Assembly (NCBI GenBank): GCA_001972305.1
Contig: BDDD01000078.1
Coordinates: 284,489-348,488 of the forward strand
Length of the DNA stretch: 64,000 bases
Source of the DNA: Cephalotus follicularis
Taxonomy: Eukaryota; Streptophyta; Magnoliopsida; Oxalidales; Cephalotaceae
Direction: 5' to 3'
Part shown: in pieces, positions 34,084-47,849 of the stretch
How the letters are laid out: each line of letters begins with the position of its first letter
Numbering within the stretch: the stretch's first letter is position 1
The notes under the pieces: generated by a model
The model's input: the letters and a program-made list of their open reading frames with translations, nothing else
Database searches by the model: none
Told to the model about the DNA's origin: nothing
Translations under genes and position numbers: made by a program

Positions 34084-35750
34084 ATCATCCCACCATTTTG
34101 CCCAACTGGCCTTGTGATGGCAGATACATCGTTCACTAGCTCAGGGTGATCTCAGTCATAACATGAGCGGCTCTCATTCTCGAGAGAATGTTACTCTAAA
34201 CGCATTTCCAATTAGAGAAATTCGAATGTTCAAGTTTTAGAGTGTTAAATGTGTTTAGATTGTTTGTGATGTTTGCCATTTGAGTAATATAATAAGTATG
34301 TAGAAACTAGCAACCTATAGGAGGAAAGATATAGAGAATATCAACAGATCATTCCATTAATGTTATTACCATAATCCTTTTTCTTTTGTCATTATGGCTC
34401 CTTCAACTATTATAATCGTATCCCACACCTCCATGTGGAATTCGATAAGCCTCTAGCTTCCTAGTGGGGATTGCAATCTATCTCTCTCTATCATGGCCTC
34501 AGCGAAGGACATGACAAACCCCAAAATTAAAATAGGTAGACATGAGTGCCAGTTTACATAAGGACCCCTTGCCCTTTATGTAAGATCTGATATAAGATTC
34601 GGCCTGTCAGCCCTTATGGCCTCATCATAGGGCATGAAAACAGCAATAAGATCCCGATATAAACCCACAATCCTTAAAGAAATCAACCTGTTTTGGCACC
34701 CACAAAGGACCATGTCAGAGTTTCGAAATATGGTTATTTCCTTCCAGTGCACGTCACACTGAAATTGAACAGAAGAGGTCATACGGGGGACCTCTGCGGA
34801 GGCAATACTATCCCCGATATGTCCACACCATTCAACGAAGGTTGTGGAAGGACAACGATGGGACAGCCTTATGTCCCACCGCGTATGGACTTATTATTTC
34901 ACAACTTGGAGGGACTTGGTCTCATCAAATTTTATATGTTACCAAAGCCATTTAGATAATTTTAATTATCTTCCAATCCATTTGGACGGCTTAGCATGCT
35001 TGACGTGTTTGGAATATTTGAAAAAAAGAAAACATCCATCTCATGCAACCTATTTCTCACTTAGAAATAAAAATGGCCTGGCCAGGAACTAAATCTATAA
35101 GTGATCACACGAGCTAATGTGATCACTCGATCTCTTAGGTGAACTATTTAAAACTACTTTATAACAAAATGCACCATACAAACATGGCCTTCACTTGGAC
35201 TTGTAATTTCCTTGATTTTCCTCTTCAAGCTCCTTTGGGATTCCTCTCTTCTTTGTTTACAAAATGAAATTTCGAAATAGATTCAAAAATAAAGAATATA
35301 ATACAAATTGAAGGGAGAGAGAATTACAAAAAGGAATTAATGGTGTACACAGGCAACCTTATTACAGACCAAATAAAGAACAAGTTCATAAATCATATTA
35401 AACCATTCACAAAAGAAATCAAAAGCCAGGTCCAGTCCTATAGCCAACCATCATGCATATGACATTTAAAATCTACATCCACTGTAGACTCTAAATAAAC
35501 ACAAGGAATTTAAATTTCCGATGACCAATCAAAATAATTCAAACCAGTCCACCGATATTTCAGTAAACCTCCCACTAGATTAATTAAAACCTCGTTTCCC
35601 TTTGGTATCATGAAAAAAATATATTTTATAAAAAACAACAAAGGGAAGCGAATTGCACCAGAACTTCAGCTATTTTTATTATTCCAAAATAGCCATCAAA
35701 ACTGAAATTAATGTCCAATTTAAATTAAAACGGATTGCTCTGATACAACT
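34084..35750 (-). pseudogene. D1: left internal segment (leader and gag start) of the copia tandem
   Basis: Runs downward from the LTR at 35751. The primer-binding site is at 35731-35750 (minus: TTGTATCAGAGCAATCCG). The leader (34130-35700) aligns with 41550-43190 and with the D leader. The segment stops at 34084, where element A inserted into the position corresponding to D 15190-15200. No long reading frame in element sense; gag is only just reached. Confidence 0.8.
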
Positions 35751-38230
35751 TGTTGGAAACCCGGTAGGTGTCTTCGTCGATTTTGGGTCTATGATGCTAG
35801 TGTGTATAATTCTAATTTTTCAAAACACCAAGACCGCATGTCAAGGTTCACACTAACATCTTACTACCATAATCAATATGCCAAGGATCACTGTTTAGTA
35901 TTCAATTGAACTAAAACAAAATCTAGCATGCACATGAAAAAATCGAATATACATCGGTAACCACAAATATAAAAGGGAAGCAACCATACCAATGTTGGAG
36001 GCTCCACCACCTTGCCACTACACATTTACAGCAACCACTGCCAGTCACTGGAATGCTTGTTGGATTTTGGCCAAACTGTCAGAGGTCCGAACACGACACC
36101 ATCAGACTCCAAAAGCGTCGATCTATCCATTTCTGGTGGAGACTCGACGGGAAGCGCCACAAAATGCAGAGGTGCAATCGACAGCGACTGTAACTCACTG
36201 AGTTGGACTCAGCGGTTCGGTTCAACACGCCAGGGACCAGCCGTGCCAACACCAGACTTCTAAAAACCTGATCTACACATAGGTGGTAGAGACCCACTGT
36301 GAATCGCCATAGAAGGGGCGATCACAGCCATCGATGAGTCAAACTTACTGAGTTGACTTACCCGATGAACACAGGCCCAGCCACGAAAACCCCACGCCAT
36401 AGAACCACGGATCTAGGCGCCTACACCCAAGACTTACCATGACCCAGCGCGGATTGCTAAGTCACAGCAGTCGACGTGCTAACTCCACAGTGTTGACTCA
36501 ACAAACTAAAACTGGCCAAAAAACACAAAAAATGCCTAATCTAGGATCAAAATAGATAGAGCCATTGATTAGCTCTGTCTACTCCGAACATTGCTGGTTT
36601 AAGAGAAGCCGACAGCGGGAGGCGGCAGAAAATGCAAATCTATCGCCAGAGAGAAAACGAAGGAGGAAGAGGGAGAGAGAGAAGATGAGGCATACCGTGG
36701 ATGAACGCACGCCTCCTACCCGGCCACCGGCTCTCTTCTTCTCCAGCCATGTGCGCGCCTCTTGCCCGCTGAACACGTAGAGCGTGTATCTGTCTCGCTA
36801 AAACTCACACAACACGTTTTGGGCATGTAAAAGGCATAATGCCTTAAACCAAAAAAAATCTACTTATAGTTTGTTAAAATGTTTCTCTCTTTGTTTTGTT
36901 AAAAGCCTCTCTCTTTTAATAAATCATTCGTCCTTTGCATTGCATGTTTTTAACATACTCCCACTATAGCTTCTCTTAATACATTAATAAGACAATTTGG
37001 TGGAGAGAGAAACAAACCACTAATGTCAAATTAATATATACTAGTTAAAAAAGTAGATTTACCACCAAGCGAGCGTGTGTGCAGCATGCGTCACTTTTCC
37101 AATAATCAGGCGGGACCCGAAAGCCCAGTGAAATTCTGGCACGATGATAAATTTTCAAGAACATCCCAAAGTTCTGGCACGACATTCCAGCTAATAGCCC
37201 CAGTGTGATCTATAATCACCCCCGCATTTGAGGACCACAAAGTACCCCATCTATCATTCGTCCGTCAGCTCCCTAGTGCTTTATCACTGTCATTGGTTTG
37301 TGTGCCATGTATCCCTCATCACCTCTGGTCCGACCACGGATTATGGTTTGGATGAATGTCACCCCTAGGTAAAACCACGATAATGAAAGTTCTATGATCG
37401 CATTGACACTTTGGGAGACATCCGCAGAAACCACTTGTTCCTAATCTCCCAGTGCCCGGTCGGGAGAATAAGTCTTCAATGGTCACAGATGTTATAGAGC
37501 CTACAACCCTCAACATGGGTGTGACGATCCAGTCTTGCGCACTCGCTCATACATCTCAATGCAGCTTCTACAAGGCCCAAAGGCAACCCTTTTGCAAGCA
37601 CGGGGCTAGTGCTTGGGTTGGCAAAAATCAAAGCAAGCGTTACTACACAACGCATGACAGCCACTCAGGTCTAAGGACACAACGTAAATCATGTATGATA
37701 TACTAGTCCTCTTTGACTAAACACTACTGCGACAATAGGAACTCTATTGATTGAGGTGTTGACTCTCTAAATAGATAACCCATGTTTGGTTGGTTCAGTG
37801 TCATGCCTCTGCACGCCTCCCGCATCAGCTTTAGGGTAACACCGAAATGGCAATGAGATGATCCATCCCCACACACAAGAGGGCAAGCATAATACAGTAA
37901 GTCTTTGTGGTTCATCAATTTTACTACAAAAGTGAACCTATGACTTGGAACTTTTACCACAAGGGAGTAAGGATCTCATTCTCATAACCTCTCAGGCACA
38001 AGATCCAACCCTTTACGGACGGGGCGCTATATGTGTATTCAGTTGACATGGTGATCAACTGATCCGTTAAGACGGTTTAGGATAATACTTATAGCCAAAT
38101 GCCAATATTTACTGAATATGCACAATAGAACAAGAATGGAACTAAGAATGTATGATTCAAGAGTGTATCATATGTCAACTACATATGTATGCAGCTCTCT
38201 CGTGGCTTGCAGGGACACCCTAATCTAACA
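35751..38230 (-). repeat. Copia tandem LTR 1 (3' LTR of D2, 5' LTR of D1)
   Basis: Begins TGTTGGAAACCC and ends AATCTAACA on the plus strand. The D family relationship is clear: the minus-strand start reads TGTTAGATTAGGGTGTCCC as in D. It has a primer-binding site on its low side and a polypurine tract on its high side, so it belongs to two internal segments. A GC-rich part (36090-36780) has GACTCA-like words. Confidence 0.9.
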
Positions 38231-38250
38231 ATCTCCCACTTGGCCCTCAA
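38231..38250 (-). other. Polypurine tract of D2
   Basis: Minus strand reads GGGCCAAGTGGGAGAT before the LTR start TGTTAGAT; same as in element D. Confidence 0.9.
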
Positions 38251-38800
38251 GCCACGAAGACCTATAGCCTAAGCGCATCTCACTCTTGAGTATTGCTTAT
38301 GGCTTTGGTCAGTGGGTCTGCTAAGGTCGCTTATCGCGTGACTCTCTCTATGGCGACATCCACTCTCATGATGTCTCATGTATTTCCTAAATAACATCTC
38401 TTTTGAAACCTTACATTCATCCATGATCTCCACGATCAATTGATATCATTGTTGTTTATGTTTGGGCGGTAATGAGACCCGGGTTCCCTGGCTTGTGAAA
38501 AGGCCCCATCGTCGTCCTTATGTTGCACAGCTAGACAAATGATAGATTGAACCACATAAAGTTTTGCAATGAACTTCCATTGCCAAACCAGCTACCATAA
38601 ACAGTATCATAGGTTGCAACATACTGTCATTCTTTATTGCAGTCTACAGTCCTTGACTGCCACAAATTCCTCCTACTCACACAGCACTTCCATTTAGGAA
38701 CAATACATATCCGGAAATGGATTTGTGATCATCCGGATCACAATTGAAACTAGAGTTGACATAACTCTTACGTCTTAAATTACTATCTTCTCCATGTGTC
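38251..38800 (-). pseudogene. D2 RNase H remnant
   Basis: Aligns on the minus strand with D 18090-18640: the SNFNCDPDD-type segment, then the block around 38520-38620 matching the D sequence near 18340-18400. Many stops; no ORF above 60 codons. Confidence 0.7.
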
Positions 38801-39960
38801 AAGAAATAATCCCGAGTCTTTCACAAGCATTATATCCTCTTGACAGTGTCCCAATGTCTCTTACAGGGATTGGACTGAAATCGACTAGCCAGACCCTTAG
38901 GCATATCAGCAACAGGCCTAGTACAAAGTATGGCATACATGATAGAGCCTATTGCCGAAGCATAAGGTTGCCTATTCATGCCTGTCCTGTCCACATTAAT
39001 CTTAGAAGACATCCTCCTAGAAAGTTGAATTCCTTGGCTAATTGGCAGTAAGCAATATATAGAATTCTTTCCATACCATTTCAACTACCTGCTGATGTAC
39101 TAGCTCTGGGAAAGTCCAAGACACCTACTTGATCTATCTCTTATAGATCTTCATTCTAAAAACGTAGGAATCCGTTCCCAAATCCTTTGCGAAGAAGTTC
39201 TTGCATTACTGTATTTTAACATACCTACATCATCCTCTATGTGTAGTATGTCTCCTACATACAGTGCCAAGAAAGTGATTTCGGGGTCATCATGTTTCTG
39301 TTAGACATTAGGCTTATCCATATTTTTGATGGAATAAAAATGGATGTTTCAGCTATGAGATGCTTGCTTAAGGTCGTAGACCTTTGGAGCTTGCACCTCT
39401 TGTGCTAATGGTCCTTGGATGTAAACCCCTTGGGTTTGGGACATTTAGATGTCCTCTTTAAGATAGTCACTCTTGCAGACTATCTTGACATCCATTTTCC
39501 ATAACTCATTATCACAATGAGCGGAAATAGCAAGCAGTATTCGAATGGACTTAAGCATTGCAACTAGTGAGAAAGTATCGATATAGTTGACCTCTTGCCT
39601 TAGTCTATAGCCTTTCGCGACCAATTGTGCTTTAAAGGTTTTAACCTTTTCCATTAACAACAATCTTCCTCTTGAAGATCTACTAGTATCCGATAGGATT
39701 TTATGCCTTTGGATGCGTATACCAAGTCCCTCACTTGGTAGGCGTACATGGAGCCCTTTTCAGATTTCATGGTCTCTTACCATGTCCTAGAATCAGTGCA
39801 CTTCACTACTTCCTAGTAGCTAACAAGCTTGTCATTTGGGTAACGTTAGGTTCATCAGCCTTATTGAGAAAACCTTATTTCTCAGGCGTTACCAAAAACC
39901 TTTACCTGATCTCCTCGATAGAGGAGTGCCTTACTGAGATTCTATCTCAGATTTCGATCC
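38800..39960 (-). pseudogene. D2 reverse transcriptase remnant
   Basis: Two readable frames: 39445-39663 (AQLVAKGYRLRQEVNYIDT, MLKSIRILLAISAHCDNE, MDVKIVCK), the central copia RT, and 38830-39084 (QPYASAIGSIMYAILCTRP, FQSNPCKRHWDTVK), the RT-RNase H junction. Between them the active-site box at 39250-39261 reads YVGD instead of YVDD, so the first catalytic Asp is lost. Frameshifts and stops are frequent. Confidence 0.85.
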
Positions 39961-41030
39961 TCTCCCAATTATGTCTTTAAAGGATTATACCTTTAATTCC
40001 TTATCATCTTGTGGGTTTTCACCAGGAGGAAACTCTCTTAGTCTCACCTAACTCCCACTGCTTCCTGCAATCAGGTAGTCCTTTTCTGGAAATTTTGTAG
40101 TACGTGAAACAAACATGTTTTGTTCGTAGGGATGGTAAAAATAATATCCTAGACAGCCTTAGCCCTGAAACGGTTTAGGCTGGGTTTCCTCCATTCGAAT
40201 ATGTCACTAGGTATGGAGGGGATGGATTTAAAAGGAATCCATATTAGGATATGCTCTGCCAACTGCAGTGCATTACCGAGGAAAAAATTTGGAAGATGTA
40301 TAAAAAGACATCATGGACTGAACTATATCACCAAAGTCCACTTACTCCATACAGATATCCACTGAACTATGTTATCCCAGTAGGTGTCAATTGAGAGAGA
40401 ATTCTATTATGTACTTCTTGTCTTAAATCCATAACTCTTTCATTGGATTTTAGACTTGTGTTTCACCAGAAAAACTTACCCAAACCGTGATAAAACACCG
40501 GTGAAGGTATTGAAATAGTGAAAACCTCCATTTGCATTGACCAACATTGCTTCACTACCGTCGGTGTGGACTTAACCTAATATGTCCACTACCCTTTCTC
40601 AACACTTAGAGAATAGAGATTTGGTCATCACACCAATCTTACATGGTGCACACGGTGGAATGGACCCACTGTCCTAGATGTTCATCCTTAACCATTGTGT
40701 GTATCTAGCATCTCTAGGATGACCTAATCCATAATGCAACAAGTATGAAGGATTTATATCATATTATCTCTCATAGTCTTTTATTAATTTTTTCCTTCAA
40801 TTATTAATGTAATGGTAATTGTTTAAGACGTAGATCTCTTTTATCCACGCACCTCTTGCACTAACTAGAACATTGAAATGTTCTGTATATACAAAGATCA
40901 TGTCTTAAAAAAATATCCATTTAAAAAATTTACAGTTCATAAACGCCAAAAACATTGGTGTGAATCCTCTATTCATCACCAAGGCACCAGTCCTTAGCTT
41001 TACTAGCTCTCTCAGCTATCTAACATCTCT
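39960..41030 (-). pseudogene. D2 integrase remnant
   Basis: Minus-strand alignment with D 15800-16950 including the finger region (40700-40760), the first Asp region (40560-40600) and the block after the core (40050-40200). No frame longer than about 40 codons. Confidence 0.6.
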
Positions 41031-41033
41031 TAG

Positions 41034-41222
41034 CTACTGCAAAGAGTTATAAATGCTAGTCTCACAACCTGGGTTCACTACCCAAGTTGAACTTACATTG
41101 TAAGCTAGATTAAGACATTGAAATGCCTTACCACAAGGAATCTCCAGATTCGGACTATAGGAACAAATTACAATCTCTTCCGATTGCCTTAGGTTCCCAC
41201 AATGCAAGTAGGCAGACTCCAT
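41034..41222 (-). pseudogene. D2 gag-protease junction
   Basis: 62-codon frame ending LNLAYNVSSTWVVNPGCETS. Copia protease has WVLDTGC here; in this copy the catalytic Asp is Asn and Thr is Pro (NPG), so the protease is dead. The same position in element I reads WVSDTGCGTN. Confidence 0.8.
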
Positions 41223-43201
41223 TTAAAACTTTTCATCCTTCCTACAATTGAATGCCCTTGCACTAACTTCCTCTTCCTTGGGTTTTCAACCTTGGAACTT
41301 AGATTCAATTGATCTATCTCCCCTTGAGATTATTCAAGTATGAAATCGAGGCATCATAGGTGATCTCAACCTCTCTTGGTCAAAATTTGCCTTTACAGTC
41401 AGCTCCTGGGTGCCATACAACTCCTTGAGTTGTACAAACATGCAATACAAGACTCGTGAGTGCGTAACCCGCATGTGCAATTGTGACGGCATGCCAATAA
41501 TTCCTAGGGCACGAGCTCGATAATCGTCATTTCACCATTTAGCCCAACTGGCCTTGTGATGTTCGGATACATCATTCACTTGCTCGGGGTGATCTAAGTC
41601 ATAACATGAGCGACTCTCATGCTCGTGAGAATGTTAGGCTAAACGTGTTTCCATTTAGTGAAATTCTCATGTTCAAGTTTTGGAGTGTTTAATGTGTTTA
41701 AATTGTTTGTGCTATCTGCCATTTGAGTAACATAATAAGTTAGTAGAAACTAGCAACCTATATGAGGAAAGAGAGAGAGAATATTAACAGATCATTCCAT
41801 TAATGTTATTACCATAATCCTTGATCTTTTGTAATTATGGCTCCTCCCACTATTCTAATCATATCCTACACCTCAATGTGGAATTCGAGAAGCCTCTTAC
41901 TTCCTAGTGGGGATAGGAATCTATGTCTCTCTATCATGGCCTCAGCTAAAGGCATGACAAACTACAATATCAAGATAGGTAGACACGAGTGCCAGTTTAC
42001 AGAAGGACCCCTTGCCCTTTATGTAAGATATGATATAGGATTCGGCCTGTCGGCCCTTATGGCCTTAGCGGAGGGCATGACAACAACCATCAGATCCCGA
42101 TATAAGTCAAACCCACAATCCTCAGAGAAATCAACCTATTTTGGCACCCATAAGGGGGCTTGTCAGAGTTTCAAAACATGGTTATTTCCTTCCAGGTCTC
42201 CTCACGCTGGAATTAAACAGAAATGGTCATACGGGGGACCACTGTGGAGGCAATGCTATCCCCAATATGTCCACACCATTCAATGAAGGTCGTGGAAGGC
42301 CAACGACAAGATAGCCTTATGTCCCACTGCTTATGGACTTATTATTTCACAAGTTGGAGGAATTTGGTCTCATCAAATTTTATACATTACCAAAACCGTT
42401 TTACATAATTTTAATTATCTTCCAATCCATTTGGATGGCTTAGCATGCTCAACGTGTTTGGATTATTAGCAAAAAACAAAACATCCGACTCATGCAACCT
42501 ATTTCCCACTTAGAATTAAAAATGGCCTGGCCAGGGACTAAATCTATAAGTGATCACATGAGCCAATGCGATCACTCGATCTCCTAGGTGAACTATTTAA
42601 AACTACTTTATTACAAAATGCGTCATGCATACATGGCCTTCAATTGGTCTTGTAATTTCCTTCATTTTCCTCTTCAAGCTCCTTTGTGATTCTTCTCTTC
42701 TTTGTTTACAAAACGAAATTTCCAAATACATTTAAACATAAATAATATAATATAAATTGGAGGGAGAGAGAATAAAACAAAAAAGGAATTAATGGTGGAC
42801 GCAGGTAACCTTTTGACAGACCAAATAAAGCACAAGTTAATAAAGCATATTAAACCATCCACAAAAGAAATCAATAGCTAGGTCCAATCACATAGCCAAA
42901 CATCATGCAAAAGACATTTAAAATCTACATCCACTATAGACTTTAAATGAACAAAAGGAATGTCAATTTCCGATGACCAATGAAAATAATTCCAACAAGT
43001 CAACCGATATTCCAGTAAACCTCCCACAAGATAAATTAAAACCTAGTTTCCCTTTGGTATCATTAAAAAATATATTCTATAAAAAACAACCAAGAAAAGG
43101 GAATTAAACTAGAACTTTAGCTACATTAATTATTCCAAAATCGCCACCAAAAGCGAAATTAAAGTTCAATTGAAATTAAAACGGATTGCTATGATACCCC
43201 T
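41223..43201 (-). other. D2 gag remnant, leader and primer-binding site
   Basis: Gag (41223-41760) is fragmentary. The leader (41760-43180) carries two clear copies of a unit built on GGCATGACAAAC (about 41940-41990 and 42060-42110) and an antisense frame of 149 codons (41837-42286 plus). The primer-binding site is at 43182-43201 (minus: GGGGTATCATAGCAATCCG). Confidence 0.65.
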
Positions 43202-45697
43202 TGTTGGAAACTCATGAGGGGTCCCGGACGATTTTGGGTCTAGGATGCTAGTGTGTATAATTTTAATTTTTCAAAACACAAAGACTGCAAGTCAAGGTTC
43301 ACAATGAAATCTTACTACCATAATCAATATGCCAAGGATCTCCATTTAATATTCAATAGAACTAGAACAAAATAAGGCATGCACATAAAAAAAAAATCGA
43401 ATACACATGGGTAACAACAAATATAAAAGGGAAGCAACCATACAAATGTTGGAGGGTCCACCACTTTGCCACTACGTTCTTGCAGCAGCCACTGCCTGTC
43501 ACTAGAACACCTGCCAGATTCTGGCCAAACTGTCAGAGGTCTGACCACGACACCATCGGACTCCAGAAGCGTCGATCTACCCATTTTTGGCGGAGACTCG
43601 GCGAGAAGCACCAAAGAACGCTGAGGCGAAGCCGACAGCGATCGTAACTCGCTGAGTTGGATTCAATGATTCAGTTCAACACTACAGGGACCGGCCACGC
43701 CAACACCAGGCCCCTAAAAACCTGATCTACACATAGGTGGTGGAGACCCGTTGTGAATCACCTTGGAACGGGCGGTCACAGCCATCAACGAGTCGAAATC
43801 ACTAAGGTGACTCTCCCGACTAACACAGGTCTAGCCACAACAACCCCGAGCCATTGAACCTTGGATCTATGACCCTACACCCGAGACTCTTCGTGACTCG
43901 GTACGTAATGCCAAGTCACAGCAGCCGACACACCAGCTCCACTGAGTTGACTTAGCAAACTGAAACTAGCAAAAAATGCACTGAAAATGCCTAAACTAGG
44001 ATCAAAATAGATAAAGACATTGATTGGTTCCGCCTACTATGATCGTCGGCAGTGGAAGAGAAGCCGATAGCCAGAGGTGGCAAAAAATGACACTTTGCCT
44101 CTGGGGAGAAGACGAAGGAGAAATAGGGGAGAGAGAGGAGGAGGCATACCGTGGATGAACGCACGCCTCCGACCCTGCCACCGGCATGAAGTCCCGGTCT
44201 TCTTCTCCAGCCGTGCGAGCGCCTCTTACGTGATTAACACGCAGAGCGTGTATCTCTCTAACAAAAATGCAAGCATTGCGTTTTTGGCATGTAAAAGGCA
44301 TAATGCCTTACACCCAAAAAAATCTCCTTATATTTTATCAAAATGTTTCTGGCTTTGTTTTGTTAAAACACTATCTCTTTTAAAAAGTCATGCGCCCTTC
44401 ACATTGTATGTTTTTAACGCACATCCACTATAGCTTCTCTTAATATATTAATCAGACAATTTGGTGGAGAGAGAAGCAAACTACTAAAGTCAAATTAATA
44501 TATACTACTTAAAAAACTAGATTTACCACCAAGCGAGCATGTGTGCAGCACGCGTGACTTTTCCAATAATCATGCGGGACCTGAAAGCCTGGTGGAATTC
44601 TGGTACGATAATAAATTTCCCAGAATATCCCGAAGTTATGGTACGTCTATCCAGCTAATACACCGGTGTGATCTATAATCACCCCCGGATCCGTGGAGCA
44701 CAAAGTACCACATCTATCATTCGTTAGCCGGTTCCCCAGTGCTTTATCATAGTCATTGGTTTGTGTGCCGCGTATCCCTCCTCATCCCGGCTCCGACCGC
44801 GGACTACGATTATGATGAAAGTCACCATTAGGTAAAACCATGATAACTATAATTCTATGATCTCATTTAGACTATGGGAGACATCCATGGAAACCTCTTG
44901 TTCCCAATCTCCCAGTGCCTGGTCGAGACATTAAGTCTTCAATGGTCACAGATGTTATAGAGCTTATAACCCTCAACACGGGTGTGATGATCCCGTCTTG
45001 CATACTCGCTCATACATCTCAATGCAGCTCCCACGAGGCCCAAAGACAACCCTTTTTACCAGCATGTGGCTAGTGCCGGGGAATGCAAAAATCAAAGCCA
45101 AGCGGTTACTACACAACATATGCCAGCGGCTCAGTTATAAGGACACAATGTAAATCACGTATGATCTACTAGTCCTCTTTGACTAAACAGTACCGCGACA
45201 ATATGAACTCTATTGATAGAGGTGTTGGCACTTCGAATAGATAACCTATGTTGGGTCGGTTGAGTGTCAAGCCTCTGCACGCACCTTGCATCAGCTTTAG
45301 GGTAACACCCAAATGGAAATGAGATGATCCATCCCCCACACACAAGATGGCAAGCATAATATGGAAAGTCTTTGCGGTTCACCAATTGCCCTAAAAAATT
45401 GAACCTATGACTTGGAACTTTTGTCACAAGGGAGTAAGGATCTCATTCTCATAACTTCCCAGGCACGAGATCCAACCCTTTACGAATAGGGCGATATATG
45501 TGTATTCAATTGACATGGTGATCAACTGATCCATTAAGATGGTTTGGGATAATACATATAGCCAGATGCCAATATTTAATGAATATGCACAATAGAATAG
45601 TAACGGAACTAAGAATGTACGAATCAAGAGTGTATCATATGTCCACTACATATGTCTGCAGCCTCCTCATGGCTTGAAGGGACACCGTAATCTGACA
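43202..45697 (-). repeat. Copia tandem LTR 2 (5' LTR of D2, 3' LTR of D3)
   Basis: Begins TGTTGGAAACTC and ends AATCTGACA. It aligns with 35751-38230 throughout. Primer-binding site on the low side, polypurine tract (minus: GGGCCAAGTGGGATAT, 45698-45714) on the high side. Confidence 0.9.
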
Positions 45698-46779
45698 ATA
45701 TCCCACTTGGCCCTCCAACCACGAATACCTAGAGCCTAAGTGTATCACACTCTTGAGTATTACTCATGGCTTTAGTCTGTGGGTCTGCTAAGTTCGCTTC
45801 CCGCGCGACTCTCTCTATGGTGACATCTACTCTCATTATGTCTCATGTATTTCCTCAATAAAATCTCTTTTGAAACATTACATTCATCTATGATCTCCAC
45901 GATCAAATGATGTCGTTGCAGTATATGTTTGGATGGTAATAAGACCCGGGTTCCTTGGCTTGTGCAAAGTCTCCATCGTCGTCCTTATGCTACACAACTG
46001 GACAAACGATTGAAGGAACCGCATAAAGTTCTGCAATGAACTTCTGCTGCCAAACTAGATACCATAAATGGTATCAAAGGTTGCAACACACTTTCATTCT
46101 CTAATGGAGTCTGTAGTCCTTGACTGCCACAAACTCCTCCCACCCACACAGCACTTCCATTCAGGACCAACACATATCCTGAAATGGATTTGTGATTATC
46201 TGGATCACAATTGAAACTAGAGTTCACCTAACTATTACGCCTCAATTTACTATCTTCTCCATGTGTCAGGAAATAATCTTGAGTCTTTCACAGTCATTAT
46301 ATCATCTTGACAATTTCCCAATGTCTCTTACAGGGATTGGACTGAAATCGACTAGCCAGGCCCTTAGGCATATCAACATTAAGCGTAGTACAAAGTGTGG
46401 CAAACATGATGGATCCTAATGTCGAAGCATAAGGTTGCATATTCATGCATGTCTTCTTCTCATAAGTCTTAGAATACATCCTCTTGGAAAGGTGAATTCC
46501 TTGGATAATTTGTACTAAACCATATATAGAATTCTTTCCATACCATTTTAGCTACCTGCTGATGTACTAGCTTTGGGAAAGTCCAAGCAACCAACTTGAT
46601 CTATCTCTTATAGATCTTCATTCTCAAAACGTAGGAAGCCCTTCCCAAATCCTTTACGGAGAAGTTCTTGCTTTACTGTATTTCAACATACCTATATCAT
46701 CCTCTATGTGTAGTATGTGTTTTGCATACAGTGCCAAGAAAGTGATTTCTGGGTTATCATGTTTTCGGTAGACATTGGG
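45698..46779 (-). pseudogene. D3: right internal segment of the copia tandem (RNase H and RT end)
   Basis: 45985-46227 encodes SFNCDPDNHKSISGYVLVLN (RNase H); 46297-46479 encodes MQPYASTLGSIMFATLC and FQSNPCKRHWEIVK (RT C-terminus). The RT box at 46717-46728 reads YAKH instead of YVDD. The segment is cut at 46779, where element F begins; the rest of D3 is not seen in the window. Confidence 0.85.
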
Positions 46780-46939
46780 TGTAACTCCTGGGATTTCCAT
46801 TAAATGTACAGTTGTAATTGTCATTGTAATTTCATCATAAATTAATGAGAAAATATCGATCTTCTAGTTATAATGTTGCCCAATAAAGTAAAGAATGTTA
46901 AAAGTGTTAAATGGAATTTAAAACACTGGAAATTGGCCA

Positions 46940-47090
46940 AAGCATCGACGCCTAAGAAGTAGGTGTCGAAGCCCAAAGAATGCAATGTATGCTTAAATAT
47001 ATGTTCAAAGCATTGACACCAGAAGTAAGCATCGATGCCAATGCATGCGCTGAGTTAAGCGTCGATGCCCATGAGATAACGGGCGACACT
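46940..47090. repeat. GTCGAC-type array 1 in F LTR
   Basis: Five or six spaced copies of A(A/G)CGTCGATGCC and variants such as GCATCGACGCC, GCATTGACACC, GTGTCGAAGCC. Mostly decayed at CpG. Confidence 0.7.
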
Positions 47091-47849
47091 TAATGATGAA
47101 TACCAGACACGTGTAAAATGCTGTGAGGAGAACGTGATGGAGGCAGGAGAAGGGCACCTTTCAGGCGCCATCACATGTCAAATGAAACGTGTTGGGCATG
47201 CACCACAACTCCTGAGCCTGCAGTGACTGAGATGAAAGAGTGGGAGTGACACACGTGTGTGCATGGAACAAGTGAAAGAGGGAGAATGGACATGTGTGCA
47301 TGAAACTGTTGAGAGAGAAAGAATGGCATATGCCACCATGCAAAATGAATTTGGGTTAAAGACAGAGAAGGAACCAGGATAAAACTTTCTTCCTCATTAC
47401 TCTCGCCCATCAACTGAGAAATTAAAAGAAAAAAGAGAGGGTTGAGAGAAAACAGTAAGGAACTAGAGAGAAAAGAGAGGTTAAACCTCCATTGTTGGAC
47501 CAAGCTTGGAGCTTGGAGTGAATTTGGATTGTAGCTACTATGGCCGAACCTGGGAGCTCAAATTACTGGACAGAAAGCTTAAAGAGGTGGACTTTCGGTT
47601 CCTAACTTGGAACCAAAGGTAGGGGATTTATGCATGCAAATTTGAGTTCAAAGTTAGTGTATGGCCATTAATGAAATGCAGGATTGTTATGGATTGATTG
47701 GACTGTGTGATTGATGCCATGATCACCCTGGTATGTAAACTGTCCATGCATGTCATATTTTGGATGAATATTGAACTAGTTTGCATGTGTGTTTTGGGTT
47801 GAACCCTACTGGTATTGTGTGGGAACTATGAAAGTGATGTTCTGGACTG

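Noticed and set aside
35751-38230. Solo LTR
   Set aside because: Its flanks are a primer-binding site and a polypurine tract instead of a target duplication, so it is part of a tandem.
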